63,050 nt of DNA from Ruminiclostridium sp. (GCA_017942025.1 JAGAVH010000039.1:26290-89339), one strand, 5' to 3'. Shown: positions 34,686 through 42,894, counted from the first letter of the stretch. Translations and numbers: made by a program. Notes: a model not told the origin generated them from the letters alone.

Positions 34686-36673
34686 AGGAGCTGTTAAGAA
34701 CTGCATTATCAAAAAAGATGCTGTTACTGACGTTGCTGATGGTATTCGTAAACTGCGTTTTCTTCTCCTACGAATGCGATACCGAAAAGCAGATAACCTT
34801 AACGGGCGAGGAGCTGGATTCCTATATAGAAAGCTATCCTGCCTATCTTCAGTCGGTTTTTGATAATGCCGAAAATATGGGAACTATATCCTTGCTTCAG
34901 GGTAAGGACTCCTTTGCGGTTAAGAATATAGATAAAACGGTAGCCGACTACAGCGTACTGTCAGGCAAGGTGCAAAAGGGCGAAAACAGAGCAATCGTAG
35001 CCTATTCAAACTATCTGACCGGCGACTTTATGATGATAGCGATTATAGTGCTTATTGCTATCCGTTTTTCAGAGGAAAAGCGCAAGGGCGTTTCGGGAAT
35101 TGTGAAAACCACCGTAGGCGGCAGAAAGCTGCTTGCTCTTCAGCGAATCGGGATAATAACCGGTAGCGCTCTTGTGATAGCCTTCTTATTCACCTTTACC
35201 GAGATTCTCACAGGCGGTATATTGCTCGGAGATATGGAGCTTTTCCGCAGTATCCAGTCTGTACCCGAGTTTAAGATATGCTCCCTTCCGATAGATATAT
35301 TCGGATATCTTATGCTTTCAACTATGATGAAGGCCATGACGGTAGCAGTCATCGGATTGTTTATTTATCTTTTTACCTATATATTCAGCATTACTCCAGC
35401 ATCTCTTGTTGCGGCGGTGATATTTGCGGTAGAATATATACTGCACGCCTTTATAATCTCCACAGACCGTTTTAACGGCTTCAAATTCGCCAATATCTTT
35501 ACGGGACTTAAAAACGACGTGTTCTTCAAGAACTATTGCAATCTGAATCTTTTCGGCATTCCCGCAGGCTTTATGGAAACCTGCATAGTCCTTCTTATAG
35601 CTCTGATAGTGATATTTGCGGTGCTTTGCCTGACGCTTACGTCAGGGAATATGGCGTTTTCTGTAAAAGGCTTCGGCGTACTGTCGGGACTCAGGGAAAA
35701 AATTGCGGTAAAATTACCTACCCTTCCTCTTTTCCTTTGGGAAGCAAAAAAGATACTCATAAATCAGAAGGGCATAGTTATAGTAATAGCCGCCGCCTTT
35801 CTTGCTATAAGCTCGGTAACCCAGTATAACTATTATTCCTACACCGATTACAGCAGAACAAAGATGTACGAAAAGTATAAGGGTGCAGTTACTGAAAAGC
35901 TGGTAGAACGTATCGATAGTGATATCAAATCATACGAAAAGGGAATAGAGAACGTCCTGGCACAGATAGAAAAGACCGATCCCGAAGATGAGAAACGCCT
36001 GCAGGAGCTTTCGATGCAGATGAACAATCTTCAGAGCTTGCTCTCTCTCACCGAGGAATTCTATGAGCTTGCCGCAGACAGACTTGAATACCGTAACAAG
36101 ACGGGAATACCCGTTCATATCATAGACAACAAGCCTTATAGACTGCTGCTTATTACCGATACTGCAACGATAAACAAAAACAGCCTTTATATTCTGATTG
36201 CACTTATCATCTGTTTTTCGGGCGTCATTGCTCACGAGCGGGAACGTAATATGTACGATATACAAAGGTCGCAGAGAAGGGGAAGGGGACTTCTTCTCCT
36301 GTCAAAGCTGATACTTGTGCTTATAATATCGGTACTGCTTTCCGCCTCGGTAAATATAGCGCATCTTATAAACTTTACCGATACCGTAGAGCTTACAAAT
36401 CTCACGGTACCTTGCCAGAGCCTTACCTTCCTTGATGGAATTCCCTGGCTTAAAGTAAATATTCAGGATTACCTCATAATCCTCTATACACTAAGAATGC
36501 TCGCCGCCTTCGGAGTAGGTCTTTTAGTGACTGCTATCAGCAGATTCAGTAAAAGCTCCTCTATGGCAATGGGCGTATCGGCAGGTCTGATTCTTATTCC
36601 TACCATCTTAAAGGGCGCAGGAGTCAGCTTTATGATAAGCTTTGCCGATATAGTTTCCTTTGTTTTAAAATAA
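34682..36673 (+). CDS. ABC-2-like permease with two tandem membrane domains
   Basis: The 663-residue membrane protein appears to hold two related halves. Each has an N-terminal membrane segment, a large extracellular loop and a block of about five more segments. The first half has YLTGDFMMIAIIVLIAIRFSEEKRKG and SIQSVP followed by a hydrophobic block; the second has LYILIALIICFSGVIAHERERN and a matching PCQSLTFLDG block. The second extracellular loop (~400-495) is predicted coiled-coil (E-K-G-I-E-N-V-L-A-Q-I). It pairs with the ATPase upstream. The substrate is unknown; direction is probably export by ATPase type. Confidence 0.85.
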   Translation: MKELLRTALSKKMLLLTLLMVFVNCVFFSYECDTEKQITLTGEELDSYIESYPAYLQSVFDNAENMGTISLLQGKDSFAVKNIDKTVADYSVLSGKVQKGENRAIVAYSNYLTGDFMMIAIIVLIAIRFSEEKRKGVSGIVKTTVGGRKLLALQRIGIITGSALVIAFLFTFTEILTGGILLGDMELFRSIQSVPEFKICSLPIDIFGYLMLSTMMKAMTVAVIGLFIYLFTYIFSITPASLVAAVIFAVEYILHAFIISTDRFNGFKFANIFTGLKNDVFFKNYCNLNLFGIPAGFMETCIVLLIALIVIFAVLCLTLTSGNMAFSVKGFGVLSGLREKIAVKLPTLPLFLWEAKKILINQKGIVIVIAAAFLAISSVTQYNYYSYTDYSRTKMYEKYKGAVTEKLVERIDSDIKSYEKGIENVLAQIEKTDPEDEKRLQELSMQMNNLQSLLSLTEEFYELAADRLEYRNKTGIPVHIIDNKPYRLLLITDTATINKNSLYILIALIICFSGVIAHERERNMYDIQRSQRRGRGLLLLSKLILVLIISVLLSASVNIAHLINFTDTVELTNLTVPCQSLTFLDGIPWLKVNIQDYLIILYTLRMLAAFGVGLLVTAISRFSKSSSMAMGVSAGLILIPTILKGAGVSFMISFADIVSFVLK

Positions 36674-36700
36674 AATTCTTTTCTTCAGAAATATATAATG

Positions 36701-36734
36701 AAGCCTGCAACGTTTTCGTTGCAGGCTTTGTTGC
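36701..36734. terminator. bidirectional terminator after the ABC permease
   Basis: A perfect 12-bp stem, AAGCCTGCAACG (36701-36712) with its complement at 36717-36728, TTTT loop and T-rich tails on both strands. It closes the lipoprotein-ABC operon and the convergent helicase gene. Confidence 0.9.
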
Positions 36735-39700
36735 TTATCCGTGAATAGCCTTTTCCAACGCCTCAAAGGCGGCGCTTTTGGCTTCCTCTTTAGTTCTGAA
36801 CACTTCCTCGCAGAATTTATTATCCAGAGAATATTTCCAGTTTTTGTGCTCGGGGCTGTAATAAAGCACAATGAGGTGATCTTTTATCTTGAGATAGCTA
36901 TTGTTGTTTTTGGAATTTTTCCATTTGCGGCTCATAAAGCTTTCTTTTCGTGCTTCCTTATTTTTGAGGTCTCTTTCTCGTTGCTTTGCTCTTTCGATAT
37001 TGCCCTCCATCTTACCTGCACAGATACAGCCTGCGTCTATCTGATGAAAATGCGGATGCACCATATGATGAACGTAGCGTATCACCTGATGTCCACACAT
37101 ACCGCAGATGCCGACAGGTGCCTGCAGATCGGTAACGCCGATACAATGCCATCCCGTTTTCGGCACATCGTCCCTCTCCCATAAATTATCGGGATTGACG
37201 TTTCTTTTTGGCGCGTCCGCCTGCTCGGGAGCTTTGTTCTGCGGACGGTTTTCGGGTGGTGCTCCGCCTCCGGCAGACTTTTGTTCAGGCACTCGCTTTT
37301 CTTCAATTTTCTTATATCCTTCCGGAATATCCAAAGGTTTCTGTGAGGGCTCTTTCCTGTCCGCTCTGTTTTTTATTTCCTCCAGTATCTTATTCAGCTT
37401 TTTTGCTATTTCGTCATCCTGCTCCTCTTCACTCTTTGTCGGTTTTCTGATATCAGAAGAAACAACGGGAGGAGCTTTTTCCTCAAAGGGCAGTGGGATA
37501 TCAACAGGCGCAGAGGGAGAAGGCTTCTCCTCAAATGGCGGAAGAATATCAACAGGTGCAGAGGGTGAAGGCTTTTCCTCAAAAGGTGAGGAAATATCAG
37601 CAGGCACAGAAGGAGAAGAGCTTTCTTCTCGTGACGGGGGTATAACGGGTAGTTTTCTTTCCTTGCTGAAGAAAAGCACCGAAACTATTCTTTCGCTGTT
37701 CAGCTTGTCAAATTTTATACGATAGCTGTTCTTGTTCTTTTCGTACCCGACGATTTCTCCTTCACCGAAGGCAGGATGTGATATTCTGTCACCGATATTT
37801 TTTAGCGCAGGCTCGTCAATATATGAATAGTCGTTTTTCGTAGCTTCTGACTCTGACGCTTCCTGCACCTCCTTTGATATTGCACCTATACGGGTGTAAT
37901 TTTCCTCGCCTATCTCTTTGAGAAATCTTGAGGGTAGCTTTACCTTGCCGTTTTGCAGAAAGCCCTCGCTATCCAGTAAATAGAGCCTTTTTTCTGCACG
38001 GGTTATCGCCACGTAGCAAAGCCTTCTTTCTTCTTCAAGACCTAATTGCTTTCTTTCCTCTATAGATTTTGAGGAAGGGAATATCCCTTCCGAAAGACCT
38101 AAAACAAAAACGTTCGGAAATTCCAGTCCTTTTGCCGCGTGGATGGTCATAAACTTGACGGTATCAGTTTCCTTTTCGTCGTCGTCCTCGCTCTGTAACG
38201 AAACGTGATTGATAAATTCTCTTAGTGAAATATGTTCGCCTAAGTTTGTTTCGTATTCGCCGGCAATCCTTTTGAACTCGGAAAGATTTTCAAATCTTTC
38301 CATATCACCAAGCTCACGGATATATTTTTCGTATCCGCTCATTTCACACACCTTTTGCACCATTTCAGATACATAAAGGCTGTCTATGCTTTGTCTTAAA
38401 GAGTCGATGATATAAATGAACTCCTTTGCACCACTGCCTTTGAATGCAGAGTTGCTGACATTCTGCTTCAGCGTTTCGTAAAGAGAGCATTCCTTCTGCA
38501 GCTGCTGAAGTGCCTGAAGCTTCATTCTGCCAAAGCGGCGGCGCGGCTTGTTTATAATACGTTTTAAAGATGTATCGTCATCAAATACGATAAGTCGGAG
38601 ATACGACATTATATCCTGAATTTCCATACGGTGATAGAATTTGACACCGTTAAATATTTCGTAGGGAATGCCTTCCTCCGTAAATTTCTTTTCTATAATT
38701 CTGGAAAGAAAGCCTGAACGGTACAACACGGCAAAATCGGAATAGTCACAGCCTGTCTTTTTTCTTAAATCAGATATTATATCGGTTATGCAGCCTGCTT
38801 CAATATATTCGTTTTTAGAGTGATAGTGATATACCTCTGCTCCCGGAACATTTTTAGTGAACAGGTCTTTTTTGAGTCGTAGCTCGTTCTTTTCAATAAG
38901 AGTATTGGCACATTTAAGTATCTGCGGTGTGGAGCGGTAATTCTGGTTCAGAAAGATGGTTCTGGTAGGAGTGTGGGTTTTGTCAAAGTCGATGAGAAGC
39001 TTTACGTCGGAGCCACGCCATTCGTATATATTCTGATCCGGATCTCCCACTATCATAAGATTTCCGTGCTTTGCACAAAGCAGGTCTATAAGCTCCATTT
39101 CCGTAGAAGAGCTGTCCTGGAATTCATCCACCTGTATATAATTCAGTCTGTCCTGCCATTTTTTCAGGACGTCAGTACAGCGGTGGAATACGTTAAGGGT
39201 AAAATATATAAGATCGCTGAAATCAAGTGCGTACAGATGTTTTTGTATCTGGAGGTATTCCTCGATGATTTTATCATCAAGAGAGCAAATCTCCCTCATA
39301 ATCTGACACTTGTCGGTACAGCACATATTGTCTACATAATCTCTGTTTGTGGATTTATAAAGCTCAATTTGTCTTACTATCTTTTCAAAACTGCCATAGT
39401 CGAGCTTTAATTCGAATTTCTGGTAGATTTCCGAAAGGATGTTTTTCTGTTGGGTGGTATCGATTATCTGAAATTCCTTCGGAAAGAATATCTTTTCTAC
39501 ATCCTCCCTCAGAACTCTGACACAGAATCCGTGATATGTACAGATAAGCGAGGTGTCGTAGCTGTCACCTATCAGTGCCCTGATTCTGCGTTTCATCTCT
39601 CCGGCGGCTTTATTGGTGAAGGTAACGCATAATATATTTGCACTGTCGATACCGTATTCCTTCACAAGATACGCATATCTGGATACCAGTAGCTTTGTTT

Positions 39701-39794
39701 TTCCACTGCCTGCTCCTGCAATGACACGGAGATAGCCCTCTGTGTTTTCAACAGCCTCCAGTTGACTTTTATTCAGCTTCAGTAAATAATCCAT
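36735..39794 (-). CDS. UvrD/PcrA-like superfamily 1 helicase with repeat linker and Cys/His tail
   Basis: The 1019-residue protein starts with a full SF1A helicase core: Walker A AGAGSGKT (26-33), FTNKAAGEM, Walker B VDEFQDSS (~222), GDPDQNIYEWRGS, YRSTPQI and, near residue 590, TIHAAKGLEFPNVFVLG then VAITRAEKRLYLLD. After the core come three ~21-residue repeats of SPSAPVDIxxPFEEKP type (~735-800), then C-G-M-C and HPHFHQIDAGCICAG, a possible zinc module, and a basic tail. PcrA is ~720-750 residues, so about 270 residues are extra. AAGGTGAG precedes the start. The role is DNA unwinding in repair or recombination; the purpose of the tail is unknown. Confidence 0.85.
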   Translation of the reverse strand: MDYLLKLNKSQLEAVENTEGYLRVIAGAGSGKTKLLVSRYAYLVKEYGIDSANILCVTFTNKAAGEMKRRIRALIGDSYDTSLICTYHGFCVRVLREDVEKIFFPKEFQIIDTTQQKNILSEIYQKFELKLDYGSFEKIVRQIELYKSTNRDYVDNMCCTDKCQIMREICSLDDKIIEEYLQIQKHLYALDFSDLIYFTLNVFHRCTDVLKKWQDRLNYIQVDEFQDSSSTEMELIDLLCAKHGNLMIVGDPDQNIYEWRGSDVKLLIDFDKTHTPTRTIFLNQNYRSTPQILKCANTLIEKNELRLKKDLFTKNVPGAEVYHYHSKNEYIEAGCITDIISDLRKKTGCDYSDFAVLYRSGFLSRIIEKKFTEEGIPYEIFNGVKFYHRMEIQDIMSYLRLIVFDDDTSLKRIINKPRRRFGRMKLQALQQLQKECSLYETLKQNVSNSAFKGSGAKEFIYIIDSLRQSIDSLYVSEMVQKVCEMSGYEKYIRELGDMERFENLSEFKRIAGEYETNLGEHISLREFINHVSLQSEDDDEKETDTVKFMTIHAAKGLEFPNVFVLGLSEGIFPSSKSIEERKQLGLEEERRLCYVAITRAEKRLYLLDSEGFLQNGKVKLPSRFLKEIGEENYTRIGAISKEVQEASESEATKNDYSYIDEPALKNIGDRISHPAFGEGEIVGYEKNKNSYRIKFDKLNSERIVSVLFFSKERKLPVIPPSREESSSPSVPADISSPFEEKPSPSAPVDILPPFEEKPSPSAPVDIPLPFEEKAPPVVSSDIRKPTKSEEEQDDEIAKKLNKILEEIKNRADRKEPSQKPLDIPEGYKKIEEKRVPEQKSAGGGAPPENRPQNKAPEQADAPKRNVNPDNLWERDDVPKTGWHCIGVTDLQAPVGICGMCGHQVIRYVHHMVHPHFHQIDAGCICAGKMEGNIERAKQRERDLKNKEARKESFMSRKWKNSKNNNSYLKIKDHLIVLYYSPEHKNWKYSLDNKFCEEVFRTKEEAKSAAFEALEKAIHG
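37460..37640 (-). repeat. tandem ~63-bp coding repeats in the helicase
   Basis: Three imperfect in-frame copies encode (S)PSAPVDI-x2-PFEEKP; each copy differs by a few bases. They form a Pro/Glu/Ser-rich disordered linker between the helicase core and the Cys/His region. Confidence 0.8.
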
Positions 39795-39952
39795 ATCCGA
39801 CTCACCTTTCTGTAAAATAGTATGCTTTTAGACATTATATCACGCCGAGTGTCCCTAAAACTGTACACCCAAAAAAAAGACCGCAAAAGCAGTCTTTTGT
39901 CGACGTCGGCTATATCCTCCCACAATCTGACAGAATAATTGCCACCGCTATA
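39795..39952. other. gap upstream of the helicase with a possible IS end remnant
   Basis: No gene is seen. AGTGTCCCTAAAACTGTACA and CCC (39848-39870) look like the terminal inverted repeat style of an insertion sequence, but no transposase is nearby. AAAAGAC/GTCTTTT (about 39884-39900) forms a small hairpin. Confidence 0.3.
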
Positions 39953-39982
39953 GTCCATACTTTTAACAAGAAAAGTATGGAC
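39953..39982. repeat. 30-bp hairpin, left copy flanking the 241-bp element
   Basis: GTCCATACTTTT-AACAAG-AAAAGTATGGAC, a perfect 12-bp stem. An identical 30-bp copy lies at 40227-40256, so the structured element between them is bracketed by the same hairpin in direct orientation. Confidence 0.85.
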
Positions 39983-39985
39983 TTG

Positions 39986-40227
39986 GCGTGTAGACAAGAT
40001 CTTGTCTACACGCTGTCAGACGATGAAAAACGCACGCAGACGAGAAAACCGTCCCGATAGGCGTACAGGTGGTACGTTGAGGGGCGGTTGACGAAGTAAG
40101 CAAAAATGTTTTAGCGGAGCCGTTTACGGCTCGGCTAAATTATAATTGTTGAGATTTTATTTATGTGCTATAAATCAACATTAATTATTTACATTTTTGC
40201 GGTGCGTGAGTTTGTCCTCGGTCTGAG
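39986..40227 (+). repeat. 241-bp structured element, copy 1
   Basis: It starts with the palindrome GCGTGTAGACAAGA/TCTTGTCTACACGC, then a conserved stretch CAGACGATGAAAAACGCAC. A branched hairpin follows (AACCGTCCC 40047-40055 with GGGGCGGTT 40081-40089, apical GCGTAC/GTACGT), then conserved TGACGAAGTAAGCAAAAATG. A third hairpin (TTTAGC-GAGCCG with CGGCTC-GCTAAA, 40110-40139) precedes a variable part and the conserved end GGTGCGTGAGTTTGTC. ACGCAC near the start can pair with GTGCGT near the end, and CAGAC with GTCTG. It may be a structured RNA or a mobile palindromic element. Confidence 0.8.
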
Positions 40228-40256
40228 TCCATACTTTTAACAAGAAAAGTATGGAC
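40227..40256. repeat. 30-bp hairpin, right copy, reaching the sigG start
   Basis: Identical to the 39953-39982 hairpin. An in-frame ATG at 40251 lies inside its right arm, so the sigG leader has been rebuilt by this repeat. Confidence 0.85.
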
Positions 40257-40265
40257 GGTGATCTT

Positions 40266-41036
40266 TTGTATTATAACAAGGTTGAAATATGCGGAGTAAA
40301 TACTTCAAAACTAAAAGTGCTTAAAGAAGCTGAAAAAATGGAGCTTCTAACCCGTATAAAAAACGGCGATACAAAGGCAAGAGAAGAGCTTATAAACGGC
40401 AATTTAAGACTTGTTTTGAGCGTTATCCAGCGCTTTGCCACAAGAGGAGAAAACCCCGACGACCTTTTTCAGGTGGGATGTATCGGGCTTATGAAAGCGA
40501 TAGACAATTTCAGCACCGAATTCGGCGTTAAATTCAGCACCTACGCTGTACCGATGATTATGGGGGAGTTGAGAAGATATCTGCGGGATTCAGGCTCGGT
40601 CAGAGTCAGCCGTTCTATGAGGGATCTCGCATATAAGGCAATGCAGGCAAGGGAAAAGCTCACCAATGAGAATCTGCAGGAGCCGACAATCGAACAGATT
40701 GCAAAGGAAATAGATGCAAGGCGTGAGGATGTGGTAATAGCACTTGAGGCGGTAAGTGAGCCGGTTTCTCTTTACGAGCCCGTCTATTCAGAATCGGGCG
40801 ACACTATCTATATGATGGATCAGATAAGCGACAAGCAGGATGATACGGACTGGCTTCAGGAGCTTGCGCTGAAGGATGCTATCCGTGCTCTTGACGACAG
40901 AGAAAAGCATATTTTAAGTCTCAGGTTTTTCAGAGGTAAAACTCAGGTGGAGGTTGCGACAGAAATAGGGATAAGTCAGGCGCAGGTATCAAGGCTTGAA
41001 AAAGGTGCACTCACAAAAATAAAAAAGAAATTATAG
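40266..41036 (+). CDS. sigG: sporulation sigma factor G
   Basis: SigG directs late forespore transcription. The protein matches the family from its first residues, NKVEICGVNTSKL, through region 2 (NGNLRLVLSVIQRF, DDLFQVGCIGLMKAIDNF, VKFSTYAVPMIMGE), region 3 and region 4 (LDDREKHILSLRFF, TQVEVATEIGISQAQVSRLEK). TTG 40266 is my choice because GGTGATC lies just before it and the product then starts MYYNKVEICG; ATG 40251 is in frame but falls in a repeat hairpin. Unlike many clostridia, no spoIIGA or sigE is next to it. No obvious SigF/SigG promoter is seen upstream. Confidence 0.9.
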   Translation: MYYNKVEICGVNTSKLKVLKEAEKMELLTRIKNGDTKAREELINGNLRLVLSVIQRFATRGENPDDLFQVGCIGLMKAIDNFSTEFGVKFSTYAVPMIMGELRRYLRDSGSVRVSRSMRDLAYKAMQAREKLTNENLQEPTIEQIAKEIDARREDVVIALEAVSEPVSLYEPVYSESGDTIYMMDQISDKQDDTDWLQELALKDAIRALDDREKHILSLRFFRGKTQVEVATEIGISQAQVSRLEKGALTKIKKKL

Positions 41037-41043
41037 GAAAGAA

Positions 41044-41068
41044 GCAAGGTGGATATTCTCCGCCTTGC
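41044..41068 (+). terminator. hairpin after sigG
   Basis: GCAAGGTGGA (41044-41053) pairs with TCCGCCTTGC (41059-41068), one G-T wobble, loop TATTC. No T-run follows, because the next base pairs belong to element copy 2. Probable terminator or array hairpin. Confidence 0.45.
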
Positions 41069-41071
41069 TCA

Positions 41072-41312
41072 GCGTGTAGACAAAGTCTTTGTCTACACGC
41101 TGTCAGACGATGAAAAACGCACGCAGACGAGGGAACTGACGCCGTCGGCGTACGATGGTACGTTAGGCATCAGTTGACGAAGTAAGCAAAAATGCTTTTA
41201 GAGAGCCGTTTAAGGCTCTCTAAAACTTTTATATCACTATTTCGTGTATATCCACAAATTCGTTACAAGTTATCAGCATTTTTGTGGTGCGTGAGTTTGT
41301 CTTCAGTCTGAG
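41072..41312 (+). repeat. 241-bp structured element, copy 2
   Basis: Same orientation and length as copy 1. Conserved blocks are nearly identical, while the arms differ but still pair: AACTGACGCC (41134-41143) with GGCATCAGTT (41166-41175), and TTTTAGAGAGCC (41196-41207) with GGCTCTCTAAAA (41214-41225). The opening palindrome is GCGTGTAGACAAAG/CTTTGTCTACACGC. The changed but complementary arms show that base pairing is kept. Confidence 0.8.
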
Positions 41313-41333
41313 GGCTGACCGAAAGGTCAGCCC
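41312..41333 (-). terminator. GGCTGACC-type hairpin at the end of the TPR-nuclease gene
   Basis: GGGCTGACC-GAAA-GGTCAGCCC, a perfect 9-bp stem directly after element copy 2 and 10 bp from the stop of the minus-strand gene. There is no T-run, so termination is uncertain. It is one of four related hairpins in the window. Confidence 0.5.
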
Positions 41334-41343
41334 ATCTTGCGTA

Positions 41344-42870
41344 TTAGCGTTCTGTGTACGAAATCTGATATTCAAATACTCTTATTCGTGGATTGTTATG
41401 AACTTTATCCAATAAAGCCTGTGTAGGATCGTTTAAACATATTATTCCATAAATATTATTCACTTTACCTTTCCAATTCTCATCAAACCACTTCAAATAA
41501 TCTACGGTTTGTTCATATGCGTCGTCATATCCGCTATCTTTTTTTAGCTCGATAACGTATAAATTACCTTCGGAATCTTCTGCTAACAGATCAGGTCTTC
41601 TGCCGTTGGATAAGATATACTGGCGTCCAAAAATGCCTTTGCGTCGATAAATCTTTAGCTTCTTACCAAATACCTCCATTCCGGATTCAATACGCAGCAT
41701 TAACTCATCTTCAAGAATTTTTTCGCTGGTGAATTGTTGTTTTTTTACACCTATACTTACATCACTTTCAACAATGGCATCCGCTTCTTCGTGTAACGGT
41801 TCGATGATAGGCTTATCAGCAGAAATGTGTTTGTTTGTGTTTTCGGCGTTTTTTACCTTCTCCAGTAAGTGTTTATTGATTTTGTGCGGAGGGTTTTTAG
41901 CAAAACTTTTTGCATCTTTGAAACGTTTCATTGCAAGAAGAGTTCTTACGTAATTATTTACAGCAGTATCTAAATTCCACTTGTTGTCAATACATCGTTG
42001 GAAACAATTTAATGCTTTATTGTATTGCTTTGCTTTATAGTAAGCATAACCAAGGTTGTTCATTGCGTAAGGTGATTCAGGGAAAATATCTGTGCTTTTT
42101 ATGTATGCTTCTATTTCGCTCGATATTTCTTTCAGTTTTCCATAGCACCACGCCATCATAAAGTACATGCTATCAATAAACAGTAAAATAGGTGTTTCAT
42201 CAATTTGTTCAAACAGAGCAACTGCATTGCCCCACATGTTCGCATTATAGTAATTTATTGCGAGAATTTCTTTTACAAACGAACTATCTGGAGCAAGAGT
42301 AAGCACTTCTTCTAAAGCGGCGCAACTTTCAAGGGCGTTCGTTGAGTTGTAAAATAAGGGCATTGCCTTGCACAATTCGAGGACACCCTTTTCAGTAGGG
42401 ATGCTTGAAAGTATCTTATATACGTCTTCCCAAAAACCATCGAATGCCTCTTTAAATGGAGCAACAAAAGAAGAAACAAAATTCCAAACTGAAACTTCCG
42501 ACTCGTTAGAATCCATTGACAAATAATCTTTTTTTAAATATTCGATTGTATGCTTCTTGTTTCCTCTATAAAATTCTGCTACCGCAAAATAATAAGGGAA
42601 CTTATCTTTATCAAGAAACTCAGTTGCCCTAAGATAAAGTTTTATAAAATTTGTTTCTCTAGGCTGTTTGTTTTTATACTCCTCAAAATACTTATCGTAT
42701 TTAAGAAACATTCGTTGAATCTCATCCAAGAATATATTGCAACAATATTCAACAAGCGCTTCGAAATTTTCAGTATGCTTATTTTTCTCTATATAGTGTA
42801 TTAACGACTCGTCGAAGGTCATTTTTTCTAAATCTTTTATGTATGGCTTTAACTGTTGTTCGGTATACAT
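41344..42870 (-). CDS. TPR-repeat protein with C-terminal NucS/PD-(D/E)XK-like domain
   Basis: The 508-residue protein has a helical N terminus, a TPR-like region (~170-330: AMNNLGYAYYKAKQYNKALNCFQRCID) and a C-terminal domain (~385-505) resembling the nuclease half of NucS/DUF91. The latter shows GRRPDLLAEDSEGNLYVIELKK, which supplies Asp, Glu-x-Lys of a PD-(D/E)XK core, then DDAYEQTVDYLKWF. NucS-type nucleases cut mismatched or branched DNA, but this fusion lacks the NucS N-terminal domain. DNA is more AT-rich than neighbours. It stands alone between repeat elements. A genome-defence or repair role is inference. Confidence 0.72.
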   Translation of the reverse strand: MYTEQQLKPYIKDLEKMTFDESLIHYIEKNKHTENFEALVEYCCNIFLDEIQRMFLKYDKYFEEYKNKQPRETNFIKLYLRATEFLDKDKFPYYFAVAEFYRGNKKHTIEYLKKDYLSMDSNESEVSVWNFVSSFVAPFKEAFDGFWEDVYKILSSIPTEKGVLELCKAMPLFYNSTNALESCAALEEVLTLAPDSSFVKEILAINYYNANMWGNAVALFEQIDETPILLFIDSMYFMMAWCYGKLKEISSEIEAYIKSTDIFPESPYAMNNLGYAYYKAKQYNKALNCFQRCIDNKWNLDTAVNNYVRTLLAMKRFKDAKSFAKNPPHKINKHLLEKVKNAENTNKHISADKPIIEPLHEEADAIVESDVSIGVKKQQFTSEKILEDELMLRIESGMEVFGKKLKIYRRKGIFGRQYILSNGRRPDLLAEDSEGNLYVIELKKDSGYDDAYEQTVDYLKWFDENWKGKVNNIYGIICLNDPTQALLDKVHNNPRIRVFEYQISYTER

Positions 42871-42894
42871 AATTAATTACCTCTGAATTTTTTT

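Noticed and set aside
37108-37725. 205-residue plus-strand frame rich in Ser and Gly
   Set aside because: It arises from the tandem coding repeats of the helicase read on the other strand.
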